From positions 1-33,714 of the forward strand of contig DIJY01000105.1 of assembly GCA_002421405.1 (NCBI GenBank): DNA of 33,714 bases, written 5' to 3'. The notes beneath the pieces are model-generated. The model had not been told where the DNA came from. It saw nothing but the letters and a program-made list of their open reading frames with translations, and did not search any database. This DNA comes from Caryophanales bacterium UBA5632. GTDB taxonomy: Bacteria > Bacillota_I > Bacilli_A > Izemoplasmatales > Hujiaoplasmataceae. This document shows positions 8,525 through 15,693 of this stretch, one piece after another (positions within the stretch are counted from its first letter, which is position 1; every line of letters begins with the position of its first letter). A program made the position numbers and the translations under genes.

Positions 8525-8533
8525 TGCTATAAT
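8525..8533 (+). promoter_or_regulatory. Extended -10 promoter before the AI-2E-type gene
   Basis: TGCTATAAT (8525-8533) is a consensus -10 with the TGn extension. The matching -35 region (8505-8510) is poor, as is usual for extended -10 promoters. It lies in the 59-base gap after hisS, 20 bases before the next start. Confidence 0.6.
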
Positions 8534-8552
8534 TGTTCCTTGGAAGGACGTG

Positions 8553-9686
8553 ATGTTTTTGAAAAAACAACCCATCTCCGATCAAACACTTAATCGTATC
8601 ATAAAGTATTTAGCCATCGCTTTATTGGTACTGGCCATTTTATTTATGGCAATTCAATTTAAGGATTTGTGGAATTGGCTGACAGCCGCGATTAAGTCAG
8701 CAATTGTGCCTGTAGCCTTAGCGTATCTGATTGCTTTGATTATTTTTCCATTAGTCAAATATTTGGAGAAAAAAGGCATAGGTCCGCGTGGCTTATCTTT
8801 AGCCATTGTATTTATCCTCGCGGTCGGTTTGATTTTCGCAAGTTTTTATTTCATCACACCTATCATCATTTCAGAAATCAATAACTTTTTCTCCAATGAT
8901 TTTCCAAGAATTACCACCTATATTACGGTTGATATGCGAGATAGTTTTATTTTAGGTACTGATATTTTCGATCGTATCATGGCTTACATTGAAGATACAA
9001 ATATTATTGGTGCTTGGCTCAATAATTTATTACCTACCTTTTTAGCATCCATTGGAAGTATTGCTTTACCATTACTTACGACTTTAGCGTTATTACCGAT
9101 TTTATTACTGTACTACTTAATTGACTATGAAATGATTAACGAACGTTTACGTTCAATTATTCCAGCAAAGCATGAGAAAAACGTTGCTGAATTAGGTTCT
9201 CGACTGAATCAAACAGTAGGAGCTTACCTTCGGGGGCAATTACTCCTCATGTTAGCCATTGGTGCTGTAGCGACCATTGTATATAAGCTTATCGGTTTAA
9301 AGTATTTCTTCGTATTTGGTTTGATAGTTGGATTAACCAACATTATTCCTTATTTCGGAACGATTATTGCCGCAGTTCCACCCATTATCTACGCATTCAT
9401 CAGTGCGCCAGTGGGTCCTGGCCCTTTGTTAGTTCTCCTCGTCAATGTTGTTATTCAGTTTATTGAAGGTAACATTTTCCAACCGATTATTATGGGTCAC
9501 CAACTTGAAATTCATCCCATTGTTATCATTGTCTCGATTTTATTCTTTGGTTCTTTATTTGGTGCGCTCGGAGTTGTATTCGCTTCTCCAATCGCCGCTT
9601 CAATTCGAGTCATATGGAATTTCTTTAAGGAATTAAAATCCAGAAAAATGATGCAATCCGATGAGGGAGTTGCGAATTCAGGATGA
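8553..9686 (+). CDS. AI-2E family transporter-like membrane protein
   Basis: This 377-residue polytopic membrane protein fits the AI-2E/YtvI-YrrI family (PF01594 type): a short basic N-terminus, two hydrophobic segments near residues 20-37 and 45-65, a third near 80-105, a soluble loop of about 100 residues, then five or so further segments. The late region GLTNIIPYFGTIIAAVPP matches the family's conserved PYxG/GP pattern. Family members include the autoinducer-2 exporter TqsA and Na+/H+ antiporters, so the substrate cannot be stated. The frame opens with GTG 8550 and ATG 8553; GGAAGGA (8542-8548) suits ATG 8553 better, though spacing is short, and TTG 8559 is also possible. Its stop overlaps the next start, so the pair is translated together. 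Confidence 0.85.
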   Translation: MFLKKQPISDQTLNRIIKYLAIALLVLAILFMAIQFKDLWNWLTAAIKSAIVPVALAYLIALIIFPLVKYLEKKGIGPRGLSLAIVFILAVGLIFASFYFITPIIISEINNFFSNDFPRITTYITVDMRDSFILGTDIFDRIMAYIEDTNIIGAWLNNLLPTFLASIGSIALPLLTTLALLPILLLYYLIDYEMINERLRSIIPAKHEKNVAELGSRLNQTVGAYLRGQLLLMLAIGAVATIVYKLIGLKYFFVFGLIVGLTNIIPYFGTIIAAVPPIIYAFISAPVGPGPLLVLLVNVVIQFIEGNIFQPIIMGHQLEIHPIVIIVSILFFGSLFGALGVVFASPIAASIRVIWNFFKELKSRKMMQSDEGVANSG

Positions 9687-10126
9687 TGGACGTCAAACGT
9701 AAAACTCGGATTTATTCTCAATATGAAATCAATGTCATTAATTTTTATGCTTCAATGATTTGGTTATTGCCGATTGTTCTTGTTGTTACTTACGTATTTG
9801 AAGTTGATCAATTGCTCAATATTAACCAATTCATCATTTGGCTTGCTATTTCGAATGGCATTATTACACTATTGGGAACCGTTATTTTATTACTAAAAAG
9901 AGATACCATGAAACGCCATGTCAAGGCAGGATATCGCAATGAATTTGTTTATTTGCTTTTCATTTGTGCTTTCGGTTTATTAGGGTTTGCTGTTTTTTAT
10001 GACTACATGGGATTTGATCGACAGTATATTGCGAATGTATTAATTGTATTAGCTGCTTTTTTGGTTTATATTTTATTAAATCTTGGCCGTAAAATCTTTA
10101 AATTTGATTATATGAAAAAGAAATAA
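9683..10126 (+). CDS. Small four-helix membrane protein, unknown function
   Basis: I do not recognise a family. The 147 residues have four clear hydrophobic segments: about 21-38 (MIWLLPIVLVVTYVF), 50-72 (FIIWLAISNGIITLLGTVIL), 88-110 and 115-135 (VLIVLAAFLVYILLNLG), with a basic C-terminal tail (KIFKFDYMKKK) that should stay in the cytoplasm. The start overlaps the stop of the AI-2E-type gene as ATGATG (9683 or 9686), and a purine-rich GAGGGAG lies some distance upstream at about 9663, so it is probably coupled to that gene. A hairpin follows immediately after the stop. It could be an accessory subunit of the upstream transporter, but that rests on position only. Confidence 0.7.
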   Translation: MMDVKRKTRIYSQYEINVINFYASMIWLLPIVLVVTYVFEVDQLLNINQFIIWLAISNGIITLLGTVILLLKRDTMKRHVKAGYRNEFVYLLFICAFGLLGFAVFYDYMGFDRQYIANVLIVLAAFLVYILLNLGRKIFKFDYMKKK

Positions 10127-10149
10127 AGGCTGCGGTTGCAGCCTTATTT
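10126..10149 (+). terminator. Hairpin between the membrane protein gene and tcdA
   Basis: AAGGCTGC (10126-10133), loop GGTT, then GCAGCCTT (10138-10145) makes a perfect 8 bp GC-rich stem, followed by a broken T-tract (ATTTGTT). It begins at the last base of the preceding stop codon and ends 19 bases before the tcdA start, leaving no room for a promoter in between. It may be a leaky terminator or an RNA-processing or stability element. Confidence 0.6.
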
Positions 10150-10164
10150 GTTGGGAGTGATTTT

Positions 10165-10857
10165 ATGCGATTTCAACGTCTGGAAGCCCTGATTGGTGCT
10201 GCAAAACTGGATCGTCTTAAACAAAAAACGGTCATGGTTTGTGGTATCGGTGGCGTGGGTTCTTATGCAGCTGAAGCATTGGCGCGAAGTGGTATCGGTC
10301 ATTTGATTTTGATTGATGGTGATGTGGTTGATATAACCAACATCAATCGTCAAATCATCGCTTTAAATTCTACCGTTCATCAACCCAAAGTTGAAGTGAT
10401 GAAGAATCGAATCAATGACATTAATCCTGATGCGATTGTCACGCCCTTAAGAACTGTGATTGACGATTCATCCATTGATATGATTTTGAATTACCGTCCA
10501 GATTTTGTTATTGATGCAATCGATTCAGTCGCTTCAAAGTGTTTATTAATTTCTCGATGCATTCAAAATAATATTCCGATTATTTCATCGATGGGTTTTG
10601 CTTTAAAAATGCACCCTGAAAAGATTCAAATAACAACACTTGCAAAAACCGAAATGGATCCACTAGCAAAAGAAATTCGATACCGATTAAGAAAAGCAGA
10701 TATCACACTGAACTTTCCAGTGGTTTATTCTAATGAATTTCCAAAAGTATCACAAGATGAAATAGTGAAGTTAGGAAGTAGCGCATTTGTTCCCCCTGCG
10801 GCGGGACTCATGCTTGCTTCATATGTTGTAAATCTTTTTGTCGAAGAGGAGAATTAG
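10165..10857 (+). CDS. tcdA: tRNA threonylcarbamoyladenosine dehydratase (ThiF/E1-like)
   Basis: TcdA uses ATP to cyclise the t6A modification at tRNA position 37 to ct6A. The 230-residue protein has the E1-like Rossmann fold: CGIGGVGSYAAEALARSG (residues 26-43) binds ATP, followed by DGDVVDITNINRQ (51-63) with the Asp and Arg residues of the adenylation site. The ending region SNEFPK..LGSSAFVPPAAG matches the YgdL/YrvM subgroup rather than ThiF or MoeB, which carry zinc-binding cysteines that are absent here. It is somewhat shorter than the E. coli protein (about 268). GGGAG (10153-10157) precedes the ATG. In Bacillus the equivalent yrvM lies just after hisS-aspS, so the location here, two genes after hisS, is consistent. 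Confidence 0.9.
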   Translation: MRFQRLEALIGAAKLDRLKQKTVMVCGIGGVGSYAAEALARSGIGHLILIDGDVVDITNINRQIIALNSTVHQPKVEVMKNRINDINPDAIVTPLRTVIDDSSIDMILNYRPDFVIDAIDSVASKCLLISRCIQNNIPIISSMGFALKMHPEKIQITTLAKTEMDPLAKEIRYRLRKADITLNFPVVYSNEFPKVSQDEIVKLGSSAFVPPAAGLMLASYVVNLFVEEEN

Positions 10858-10858
10858 A

Positions 10859-11356
10859 ATGAAAAAAATTATTTTAGCAGGTGGATGTTTTTGGGGTGTA
10901 GAAGCCTATTTTTCGCGTGTCAAAGGTGTAGAAACAACTCAAGTTGGCTATACAGACGCTGAAGGTAAAAATCCAACTTATCGCGATGTATGTAATAGTT
11001 CAGGACACGTTGAGGCCGTTTTCCTCACTTATGATGAAACCGTCACGCCCTTAGAAAAAATCTTAGAACATTTCTTTAGAATTATTGATCCTACTGAAAA
11101 TAATCGCCAAGGTCATGACATTGGCGTTCAATATCGTACAGCTATTTTTTATTATGATGAGTCAGATGTTGCAAAAATCAATGAATTTATCGTTCAACTT
11201 CAGAAAAAATACACAAAGAAGATATATACTTATCTTAAGCCAGCTGGTATTTTTTATGATGCTGAAGATTATCATCAAGATTATTTGCTCAAAAATCCAA
11301 CAGGTTATTGCCACATTAATCTTCATCTCTTAAAAAAAGAGGAGGCAAAGGAATAA
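10859..11356 (+). CDS. msrA: Peptide-methionine (S)-S-oxide reductase
   Basis: MsrA reduces S-methionine sulfoxide in proteins and free methionine, a repair step after oxidative damage. The 165-residue protein has the catalytic motif GGCFWGVEAYF with Cys10, the substrate-binding Phe and Trp next to it, the conserved EVGYT-type strand (TQVGYTDAE), GHVEAV and the HQDYLLKNPTGYCHIN signature near the end. The only further cysteines are in DVCNSSGH and GYCHIN, so the usual C-terminal resolving cysteine of larger MsrA forms is not obvious; the protein may rely on external thioredoxin. ATG 10859 is preferred over TTG 10838 because GAAGAGGAGAA lies directly before it, one base after the tcdA stop. 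MsrB is not in the window. Confidence 0.95.
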   Translation: MKKIILAGGCFWGVEAYFSRVKGVETTQVGYTDAEGKNPTYRDVCNSSGHVEAVFLTYDETVTPLEKILEHFFRIIDPTENNRQGHDIGVQYRTAIFYYDESDVAKINEFIVQLQKKYTKKIYTYLKPAGIFYDAEDYHQDYLLKNPTGYCHINLHLLKKEEAKE

Positions 11357-12274
11357 ATGATGCCACATATAAAAATCCATCCAGAAGTACAAAATGCAAT
11401 TGATAACCATTTGCCCATTGTTGCACTAGAATCGACGATTATTTCTCATGGCATGCCTTATCCTCAAAATATATCAACTGCAAAACAATGTGAAGCAATT
11501 ATTCGTGAAAACGGAGCCGTTCCGGCAACCATCGCAATCATCGATGGCATTATTACAATCGGACTTACCGATAAAGAACTTCATAAAATTGCGATTGATA
11601 CTTCTCATGTATACAAAACATCTCGCCGTGACTTTCCGTATGTCATCAGTCAAAAAAAAGATGGCGCACTCACTGTTTCAGCGACGATGATTGCTGCAAA
11701 ACTTGCCAATATTAAGTTTTTCGCAACCGGCGGAATTGGGGGCGTGCATCGTAACGCTGAAGTCACGATGGATATTTCAGCCGATTTAGAAGAACTTGGA
11801 AAAACCGATGTGACCGTTGTTTGTGCTGGCGCAAAATCGATTCTTGATTTAGGAAAAACGTTAGAATATTTAGAAACCAAAGGTGTACCGGTCATTGGCT
11901 ATCAAACAAAGATATTACCTGCATTTTATACCCGAGAGTCTGATTTTGAAGTCGACTTCCGATTAGATTCACCCAATGCTATCGCTGATTTTATACATTC
12001 AAAAGAGGCACTCGGATTATCTGGCGGAATTCTCATTTGCAATCCGATTCCTGAAGCAAATTCCTTTCCACGAAGAATAATCGACGATGCCATTGATAAA
12101 GCTGTTATTGATATGGAATCATTAGGAATTAAAGGAAAAGAAACGACGCCATTTCTATTAAAACGAATCGTTGAAATAACCGGTGGTAAAAGTTTAGAAG
12201 CAAATATTGCTTTAGTCTATAATAATTGTAAATTGGCTGCACAAATCGCTAAATCATATACTGAAAGGAAATAA
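11357..12274 (+). CDS. psuG: Pseudouridine-5'-phosphate glycosidase
   Basis: PsuG reversibly splits pseudouridine 5'-phosphate into uracil and ribose 5-phosphate, breaking a C-C glycosidic bond. The 305 residues match the family length and motifs: ALESTIISHGMPYPQN near residues 24-39, SRRDFPYV, the glycine-rich ATGGIGGVHR, and the region VCAGAKSILDLGKTLEYL that carries the catalytic lysine, followed by TKGVPVIGYQT. The start immediately follows the msrA stop (either ATG of ATGATG), with GAGGAGGCAAAGGA just upstream. The partner kinase PsuK and a pseudouridine transporter are not nearby, so phosphorylated substrate must come from a kinase elsewhere. The neighbour downstream is also a pyrimidine enzyme, which fits nucleotide salvage. 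Confidence 0.95.
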   Translation: MMPHIKIHPEVQNAIDNHLPIVALESTIISHGMPYPQNISTAKQCEAIIRENGAVPATIAIIDGIITIGLTDKELHKIAIDTSHVYKTSRRDFPYVISQKKDGALTVSATMIAAKLANIKFFATGGIGGVHRNAEVTMDISADLEELGKTDVTVVCAGAKSILDLGKTLEYLETKGVPVIGYQTKILPAFYTRESDFEVDFRLDSPNAIADFIHSKEALGLSGGILICNPIPEANSFPRRIIDDAIDKAVIDMESLGIKGKETTPFLLKRIVEITGGKSLEANIALVYNNCKLAAQIAKSYTERK

Positions 12275-12278
12275 TACT

Positions 12279-12755
12279 ATGAAGCGAAATAATTATATCT
12301 CTTGGGATACCTATTTCATGGGCGTTGCCTACTTATCTTCTTTGAGATCAAAAGATGATTCGAGCCAAGTCGGCGCTTGCATCGTCAATCAGAAGAACCG
12401 AATCGTTGGGATTGGTTATAATGGTTTGCCAATCGGATGTGAGGATGATGAATTTCCTTGGGAACGGGAAGGCGATTTTTTAAGTACAAAGTATCCGTAT
12501 GTTGTTCATGCCGAGCCCAATGCTATTTTAAATGCAACGGTTCCGCTCGATGGCTCTAAGATTTATGTAACCCTCTTTCCTTGTAATGAATGTGCCAAAT
12601 TGATTATTCAATCCGGCATCAAAGAAATCATCTATTTATGTGATAAATATTTAGGAACGGATACAGATATCGCTTCAAAAAGAATGTTAAAAGCCTCTGG
12701 TGTTTCGACTCGCAAACTTGAAGCATTTAATCTGTCGGTGACTATTAATGAATGA
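12279..12755 (+). CDS. Deoxycytidylate (dCMP) deaminase, ComEB-type
   Basis: It deaminates dCMP to dUMP, feeding thymidylate synthesis. The 158-residue protein has the zinc site of the cytidine-deaminase fold: HAEPNAIL with His77 and the catalytic Glu79, and PCNEC with Cys102 and Cys105. The stretch QVGACIVNQKNRIVGIGYNG and the GCEDDEFPWEREG loop are characteristic of dCMP deaminases rather than of tRNA or guanine deaminases. AAAGGAA sits upstream of the ATG, four bases after the psuG stop. Its 3' end overlaps the start of the S16 protease gene by eight bases, so the two are translated together. In Bacillus the equivalent comEB lies in a competence operon; no competence genes are seen here. 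Confidence 0.92.
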   Translation: MKRNNYISWDTYFMGVAYLSSLRSKDDSSQVGACIVNQKNRIVGIGYNGLPIGCEDDEFPWEREGDFLSTKYPYVVHAEPNAILNATVPLDGSKIYVTLFPCNECAKLIIQSGIKEIIYLCDKYLGTDTDIASKRMLKASGVSTRKLEAFNLSVTINE

Positions 12756-13800
12756 ATTGACTGAAAAAGCCTGGCCCATTGTCAGGTTATTGATTCTTCC
12801 CTATCTCTTTCTCATGTTTTTATTAATTTACCCCATTGAATATTATTTGGACGCACCCGGGGGATTAACGGAAGTTGAAAGTTTAATCGAAATTGATTAT
12901 AACGTTGAAAAAGAAACCTATGGAACCATTTCAACAACTTATATTGTTGCTTTAAACCGCCCAAGTTTTTTTCAATTTATGGTGGGTTATTTTAGCCCCT
13001 ATACCACGATTGACGCTTTGACGGGATCTTATGCAGATTATACCAATGAAGAGATTTCGCAAATCAGTTATTGGGATAAGTATACGTCGGTTGATGCCTC
13101 TATCATCGTTGCTTTTTTAGCTGCTAGTAATGAAAATTCTGAAATTGTCATTGATTATGTTGAAAAAATCTTTGTTTTTGGAAAAGCGACTTATTTATCC
13201 AATTATGATCTGATTTCATTTGGCGATGAATTTATTTCTCTAAATGGCGATAACGGAATTGTTTCATCGCTTGATGAAGTCGCCGCTAATACAGCATTAA
13301 ATGATACCTATGATTTCACATTTAGAAATTCAAAGGGTGAAAACTACATTGTCTCATTGACAAAGGATGCTGAAACCTCTAAATTTGGAATTACGTTTAG
13401 AACCGCATTTATCGTCAACCGTGAAACGACTTTCCCTGAGTATTCAGTGTCGAATTCAAACATAGGCGGACCGAGTGGAGGGTTGTTACAAACCCTCGCC
13501 ATTTACAACATGTTGATTTCGGAAGATATTACGCATGGACTTAAAATCGCAGGTACTGGAACCATTCAGTATGATGGAAGTGTGGGATATATCGGTGGAG
13601 TTAAACAAAAAATCGCTACCGCATATTTAAATAAAGTGGACGTATTCTTTATTCCAAATCTCGATGATAATTATGCTTATGACAACTACCAAGAAGCTTT
13701 AAAAGCATGTGAAGAACTCAATATTGACCCAACCGGTTGGCTTGTACCGGTCGCAACTTTCCAAGATGCGCTCGATTACTTAGAAGGACTCGGTGATTAA
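12748..13800 (+). CDS. Membrane-anchored S16 (Lon-like) protease with PDZ-like region
   Basis: This resembles the YlbL/SepM group: a protease tethered outside the membrane without an ATPase domain. Of 350 residues, about 11-30 form one hydrophobic anchor. A PDZ-like segment follows around 155-205 (ISFGDEFISLNGDNG). The C-terminal part carries the Lon proteolytic dyad: Ser243 in IGGPSGGLLQTL and Lys286 in YIGGVKQKI, matching GPSAG and GGLKEK of Lon. The region between anchor and PDZ is rich in Thr, Tyr and Asp. SepM in streptococci trims a competence peptide, but the substrate here is unknown. The start has only a weak ribosome site (GTCGGTGA) and overlaps the preceding gene, suggesting coupled translation. 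The final residues DALDYLEGLGD close the S16 fold. Confidence 0.88.
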   Translation: MNELTEKAWPIVRLLILPYLFLMFLLIYPIEYYLDAPGGLTEVESLIEIDYNVEKETYGTISTTYIVALNRPSFFQFMVGYFSPYTTIDALTGSYADYTNEEISQISYWDKYTSVDASIIVAFLAASNENSEIVIDYVEKIFVFGKATYLSNYDLISFGDEFISLNGDNGIVSSLDEVAANTALNDTYDFTFRNSKGENYIVSLTKDAETSKFGITFRTAFIVNRETTFPEYSVSNSNIGGPSGGLLQTLAIYNMLISEDITHGLKIAGTGTIQYDGSVGYIGGVKQKIATAYLNKVDVFFIPNLDDNYAYDNYQEALKACEELNIDPTGWLVPVATFQDALDYLEGLGD

Positions 13801-13801
13801 T

Positions 13802-14170
13802 ATGAAAAACTTTTTAAGCAAGTGGGTTGAACTCAAAACCGAATTCGGTTTAAAAGCAATCATCGATTCTTTAATGGCAGGCGTCGTCTATGGGATGTTA
13901 ATATTTGTTCCTGTTTATATTATTTTTGCCGAAATAGCGATGATTTTTATGTATCAACTATATACGATTATCGTCCTAATTGTTTTCAGTGCAATGTTAA
14001 ATGTCTATGTTATCAATAAATTGGCTGCGAAAGCGTTAAAGTTAAAAAAACCAGATGCAACTTCCGATATTAAAATGGTTATGATTTACCATGCATGTTT
14101 TTGGATGTCGATTGTCTTAATCATCGGTTTACTTTTTATCTTTGTTATTATCCCGATTTTATGGGTTTAG
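13802..14170 (+). CDS. Small membrane protein, unknown function
   Basis: No family is recognised. The protein of 122 residues from ATG 13802 has three hydrophobic segments: about 21-45 (LMAGVVYGMLIFVPVYIIFA onward), 49-70 and 95-121, with a charged linker (KLAAKALKLKKPDATSDIK) between the second and third. GTG 13793 is an alternative start: AGAAGGA (13782-13788) lies four bases before it but 13 bases before the ATG, so the choice is uncertain and would add only three residues. It begins at the stop codon of the S16 protease gene and runs into lspA, whose ribosome site overlaps its end. Its constant position between a membrane protease and signal peptidase II suggests an envelope role, but nothing in the sequence shows one. 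Confidence 0.7.
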   Translation: MKNFLSKWVELKTEFGLKAIIDSLMAGVVYGMLIFVPVYIIFAEIAMIFMYQLYTIIVLIVFSAMLNVYVINKLAAKALKLKKPDATSDIKMVMIYHACFWMSIVLIIGLLFIFVIIPILWV

Positions 14171-14183
14171 AAGGAGTTATGTT

Positions 14184-14684
14184 ATGATTTTATACCTTGT
14201 CATTGCGGTGACACTCATTATCATTGATCAGTTAACGAAAGCTTGGGTTGTCACGGCATTTGAAAGTGTAGGCGACACGATTCCAATCATCAATAATTTT
14301 TTTCATTTCACATATGTTAGAAACCCCGGTGCTGTTTTTGGTCTCGGAGGCGACAGTGGTTATAATTATTTAATTTTTATTGGTTTTGGTATCATTGCAA
14401 TTGGTTTATTTTCCTACATGTTCATTACAAACAACTGGAAAGATCGTCGAAAAATAATCTATAACATCAGCCTTGCTTTGCTTGTTGCCGGGACAATGGG
14501 TAATTTTATCGATCGTATTTTCCAACCCGATCATCGTGTGGTCGATTTTCTTGATTTTCGTGGGATCTGGGATTATGTTTTTAATGTGGCGGACATGTGT
14601 TTGACGGTCGGAATTTCGTTATTTATGTTTGACCAATTTATTCTCGATCCAAAAAGGGTGAAGGCTGATGCTAACAGAGTTTGA
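14184..14684 (+). CDS. lspA: Lipoprotein signal peptidase (signal peptidase II)
   Basis: LspA cleaves the signal peptide of lipoproteins after the cysteine has been lipidated. The 166-residue protein has four membrane helices and the family motifs: DQLTKAWV at the end of helix 1, VRNPGAVFG, GTMGNFIDRI, and the two catalytic aspartates in VVDFLDF (Asp121) and FNVADMCLTVG (Asp137). ATG 14184 is chosen because AAGGAG (14171-14176) precedes it by seven bases; the frame opening upstream lies inside the previous gene. It overlaps rluD by 17 bases. A probable substrate, the lipoprotein gene at 18926, is in this window. The lspA-rluD pairing is common in Firmicutes. Confidence 0.96.
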   Translation: MILYLVIAVTLIIIDQLTKAWVVTAFESVGDTIPIINNFFHFTYVRNPGAVFGLGGDSGYNYLIFIGFGIIAIGLFSYMFITNNWKDRRKIIYNISLALLVAGTMGNFIDRIFQPDHRVVDFLDFRGIWDYVFNVADMCLTVGISLFMFDQFILDPKRVKADANRV

Positions 14685-15591
14685 GTATGCGATTGAATAT
14701 GTGGTTACTGAAATAGACGAATTATCAAGGATTGATAAATTCGTTTCTTTGATGTTTCCTCAGTATTCACGAACACTCGTTCAAAAAATCATCAAACAAG
14801 AAGCACTCATTGTCAATGGCCAATCTTCTAAGTCAAATTATGTTGTTAGGGTTGGCGACTTAATCCAAATCAGTGAAATACCCTTTGTAGAAATGGATAT
14901 AAAACCAGAATCCTTGGATTTAAATATTGTGTATGAAGACGACGAAGTCTTGGTTGTTGATAAGCCTTCAGGAATGGTGGTTCATCCAGCTCCTGGTAAT
15001 TATGAACATACGTTAGTCAATGGTCTTTTATATCATATCAATCAACTGTCTACAGGATCACATCCATTTAGACCGGGGATTGTTCATCGCATTGATAAAG
15101 ATACAAGTGGTCTCTTAATGGTTGCTAAAAATGATGAAGCTCATCGTATTTTAGCAGAAGAGTTAAAACAGAAAGTGACCAAAAGAGAGTATATTGCATT
15201 AGTAGCCGGTCGAATAAATAATACAACCGGTAAAATTGATGCTCCCATCGGAAGAGATTTTAAGGACCGTAAGAAAATGAAAGTTTCGGATGTTGGTAAA
15301 ATCGCAGTGACTCATTTTTCTGTGCTTGAACGATTTGAAGATGCAACACTTGTGAAATGCATCTTAGAAACGGGCCGAACCCATCAAATTCGCGTTCACA
15401 TGGCGTTTATCGGTCATCCTGTCATTGGTGATCCTGTTTATTCAAAAAAAGGCTCTGACTCGGATTTTGGACAGTATTTACACGCTGCAGTATTAGGGTT
15501 TACTCATCCGGTGACGAAAGCATATATGGAATTTATCTCACCCCTGCCAAAGGATTTTGAAGAGAAATTAATTCAATACCGTAAAAATTAA
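14668..15591 (+). CDS. rluD: Large-subunit pseudouridine synthase, RluD family
   Basis: This enzyme isomerises specific uridines in 23S rRNA (or tRNA) to pseudouridine. The 307 residues start with an S4 RNA-binding domain (RIDKFVSLMFPQYSRTLVQK onward, about 21-75), followed by the catalytic domain with VDKPSGMVVHPAPG and the signature HRIDKDTSGLLMVAKN, where Asp143 is catalytic. GRTHQIRVHM completes the family set. The start at 14668 lies inside lspA after AGGGTGAAGG; ATG 14686 is possible but would need another ribosome site. Bacteria of this type often have several RluD/RluA paralogues, so the exact target uridines cannot be assigned. It is the last gene of the packed tcdA-rluD run and is followed at once by a terminator. 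Confidence 0.93.
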   Translation: MLTEFEYAIEYVVTEIDELSRIDKFVSLMFPQYSRTLVQKIIKQEALIVNGQSSKSNYVVRVGDLIQISEIPFVEMDIKPESLDLNIVYEDDEVLVVDKPSGMVVHPAPGNYEHTLVNGLLYHINQLSTGSHPFRPGIVHRIDKDTSGLLMVAKNDEAHRILAEELKQKVTKREYIALVAGRINNTTGKIDAPIGRDFKDRKKMKVSDVGKIAVTHFSVLERFEDATLVKCILETGRTHQIRVHMAFIGHPVIGDPVYSKKGSDSDFGQYLHAAVLGFTHPVTKAYMEFISPLPKDFEEKLIQYRKN

Positions 15592-15613
15592 CTACATTCG
15601 TGTAGTTTTTTTT
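15590..15613 (+). terminator. rluD terminator with UUCG loop
   Basis: AACTACA (15590-15596), loop TTCG, TGTAGTT (15601-15607), then an unbroken run of T to 15613. The 7 bp stem overlaps the rluD stop codon and the loop is the stable UUCG tetraloop. It ends the tcdA-rluD run. Confidence 0.9.
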
Positions 15614-15621
15614 AATTTTTA

Positions 15622-15650
15622 TTGATTTTTGTATTTACTTGGAATATAAT
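15622..15650 (+). promoter_or_regulatory. Promoter of the TetR-ABC exporter unit
   Basis: TTGATT (15622-15627), a 17 bp spacer and TATAAT (15645-15650) form a strong sigma-A promoter. It starts just after the rluD terminator and is followed seven bases later by the TetR-type palindrome, so a bound repressor would cover the transcription start. Confidence 0.85.
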
Positions 15651-15656
15651 AATATC

Positions 15657-15672
15657 GTGACCAGGTGGTCAC
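15657..15672 (+). promoter_or_regulatory. Palindromic operator, probable TetR-family binding site
   Basis: GTGACCA-GG-TGGTCAC is a perfect inverted repeat with 7-base arms and a 2-base centre. It lies between the -10 box and the regulator's ribosome site, the usual place for an autoregulatory TetR operator. I saw no second copy elsewhere in the window. Confidence 0.8.
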
Positions 15673-15693
15673 TCATTGAAAAGGGTGAAAAAT

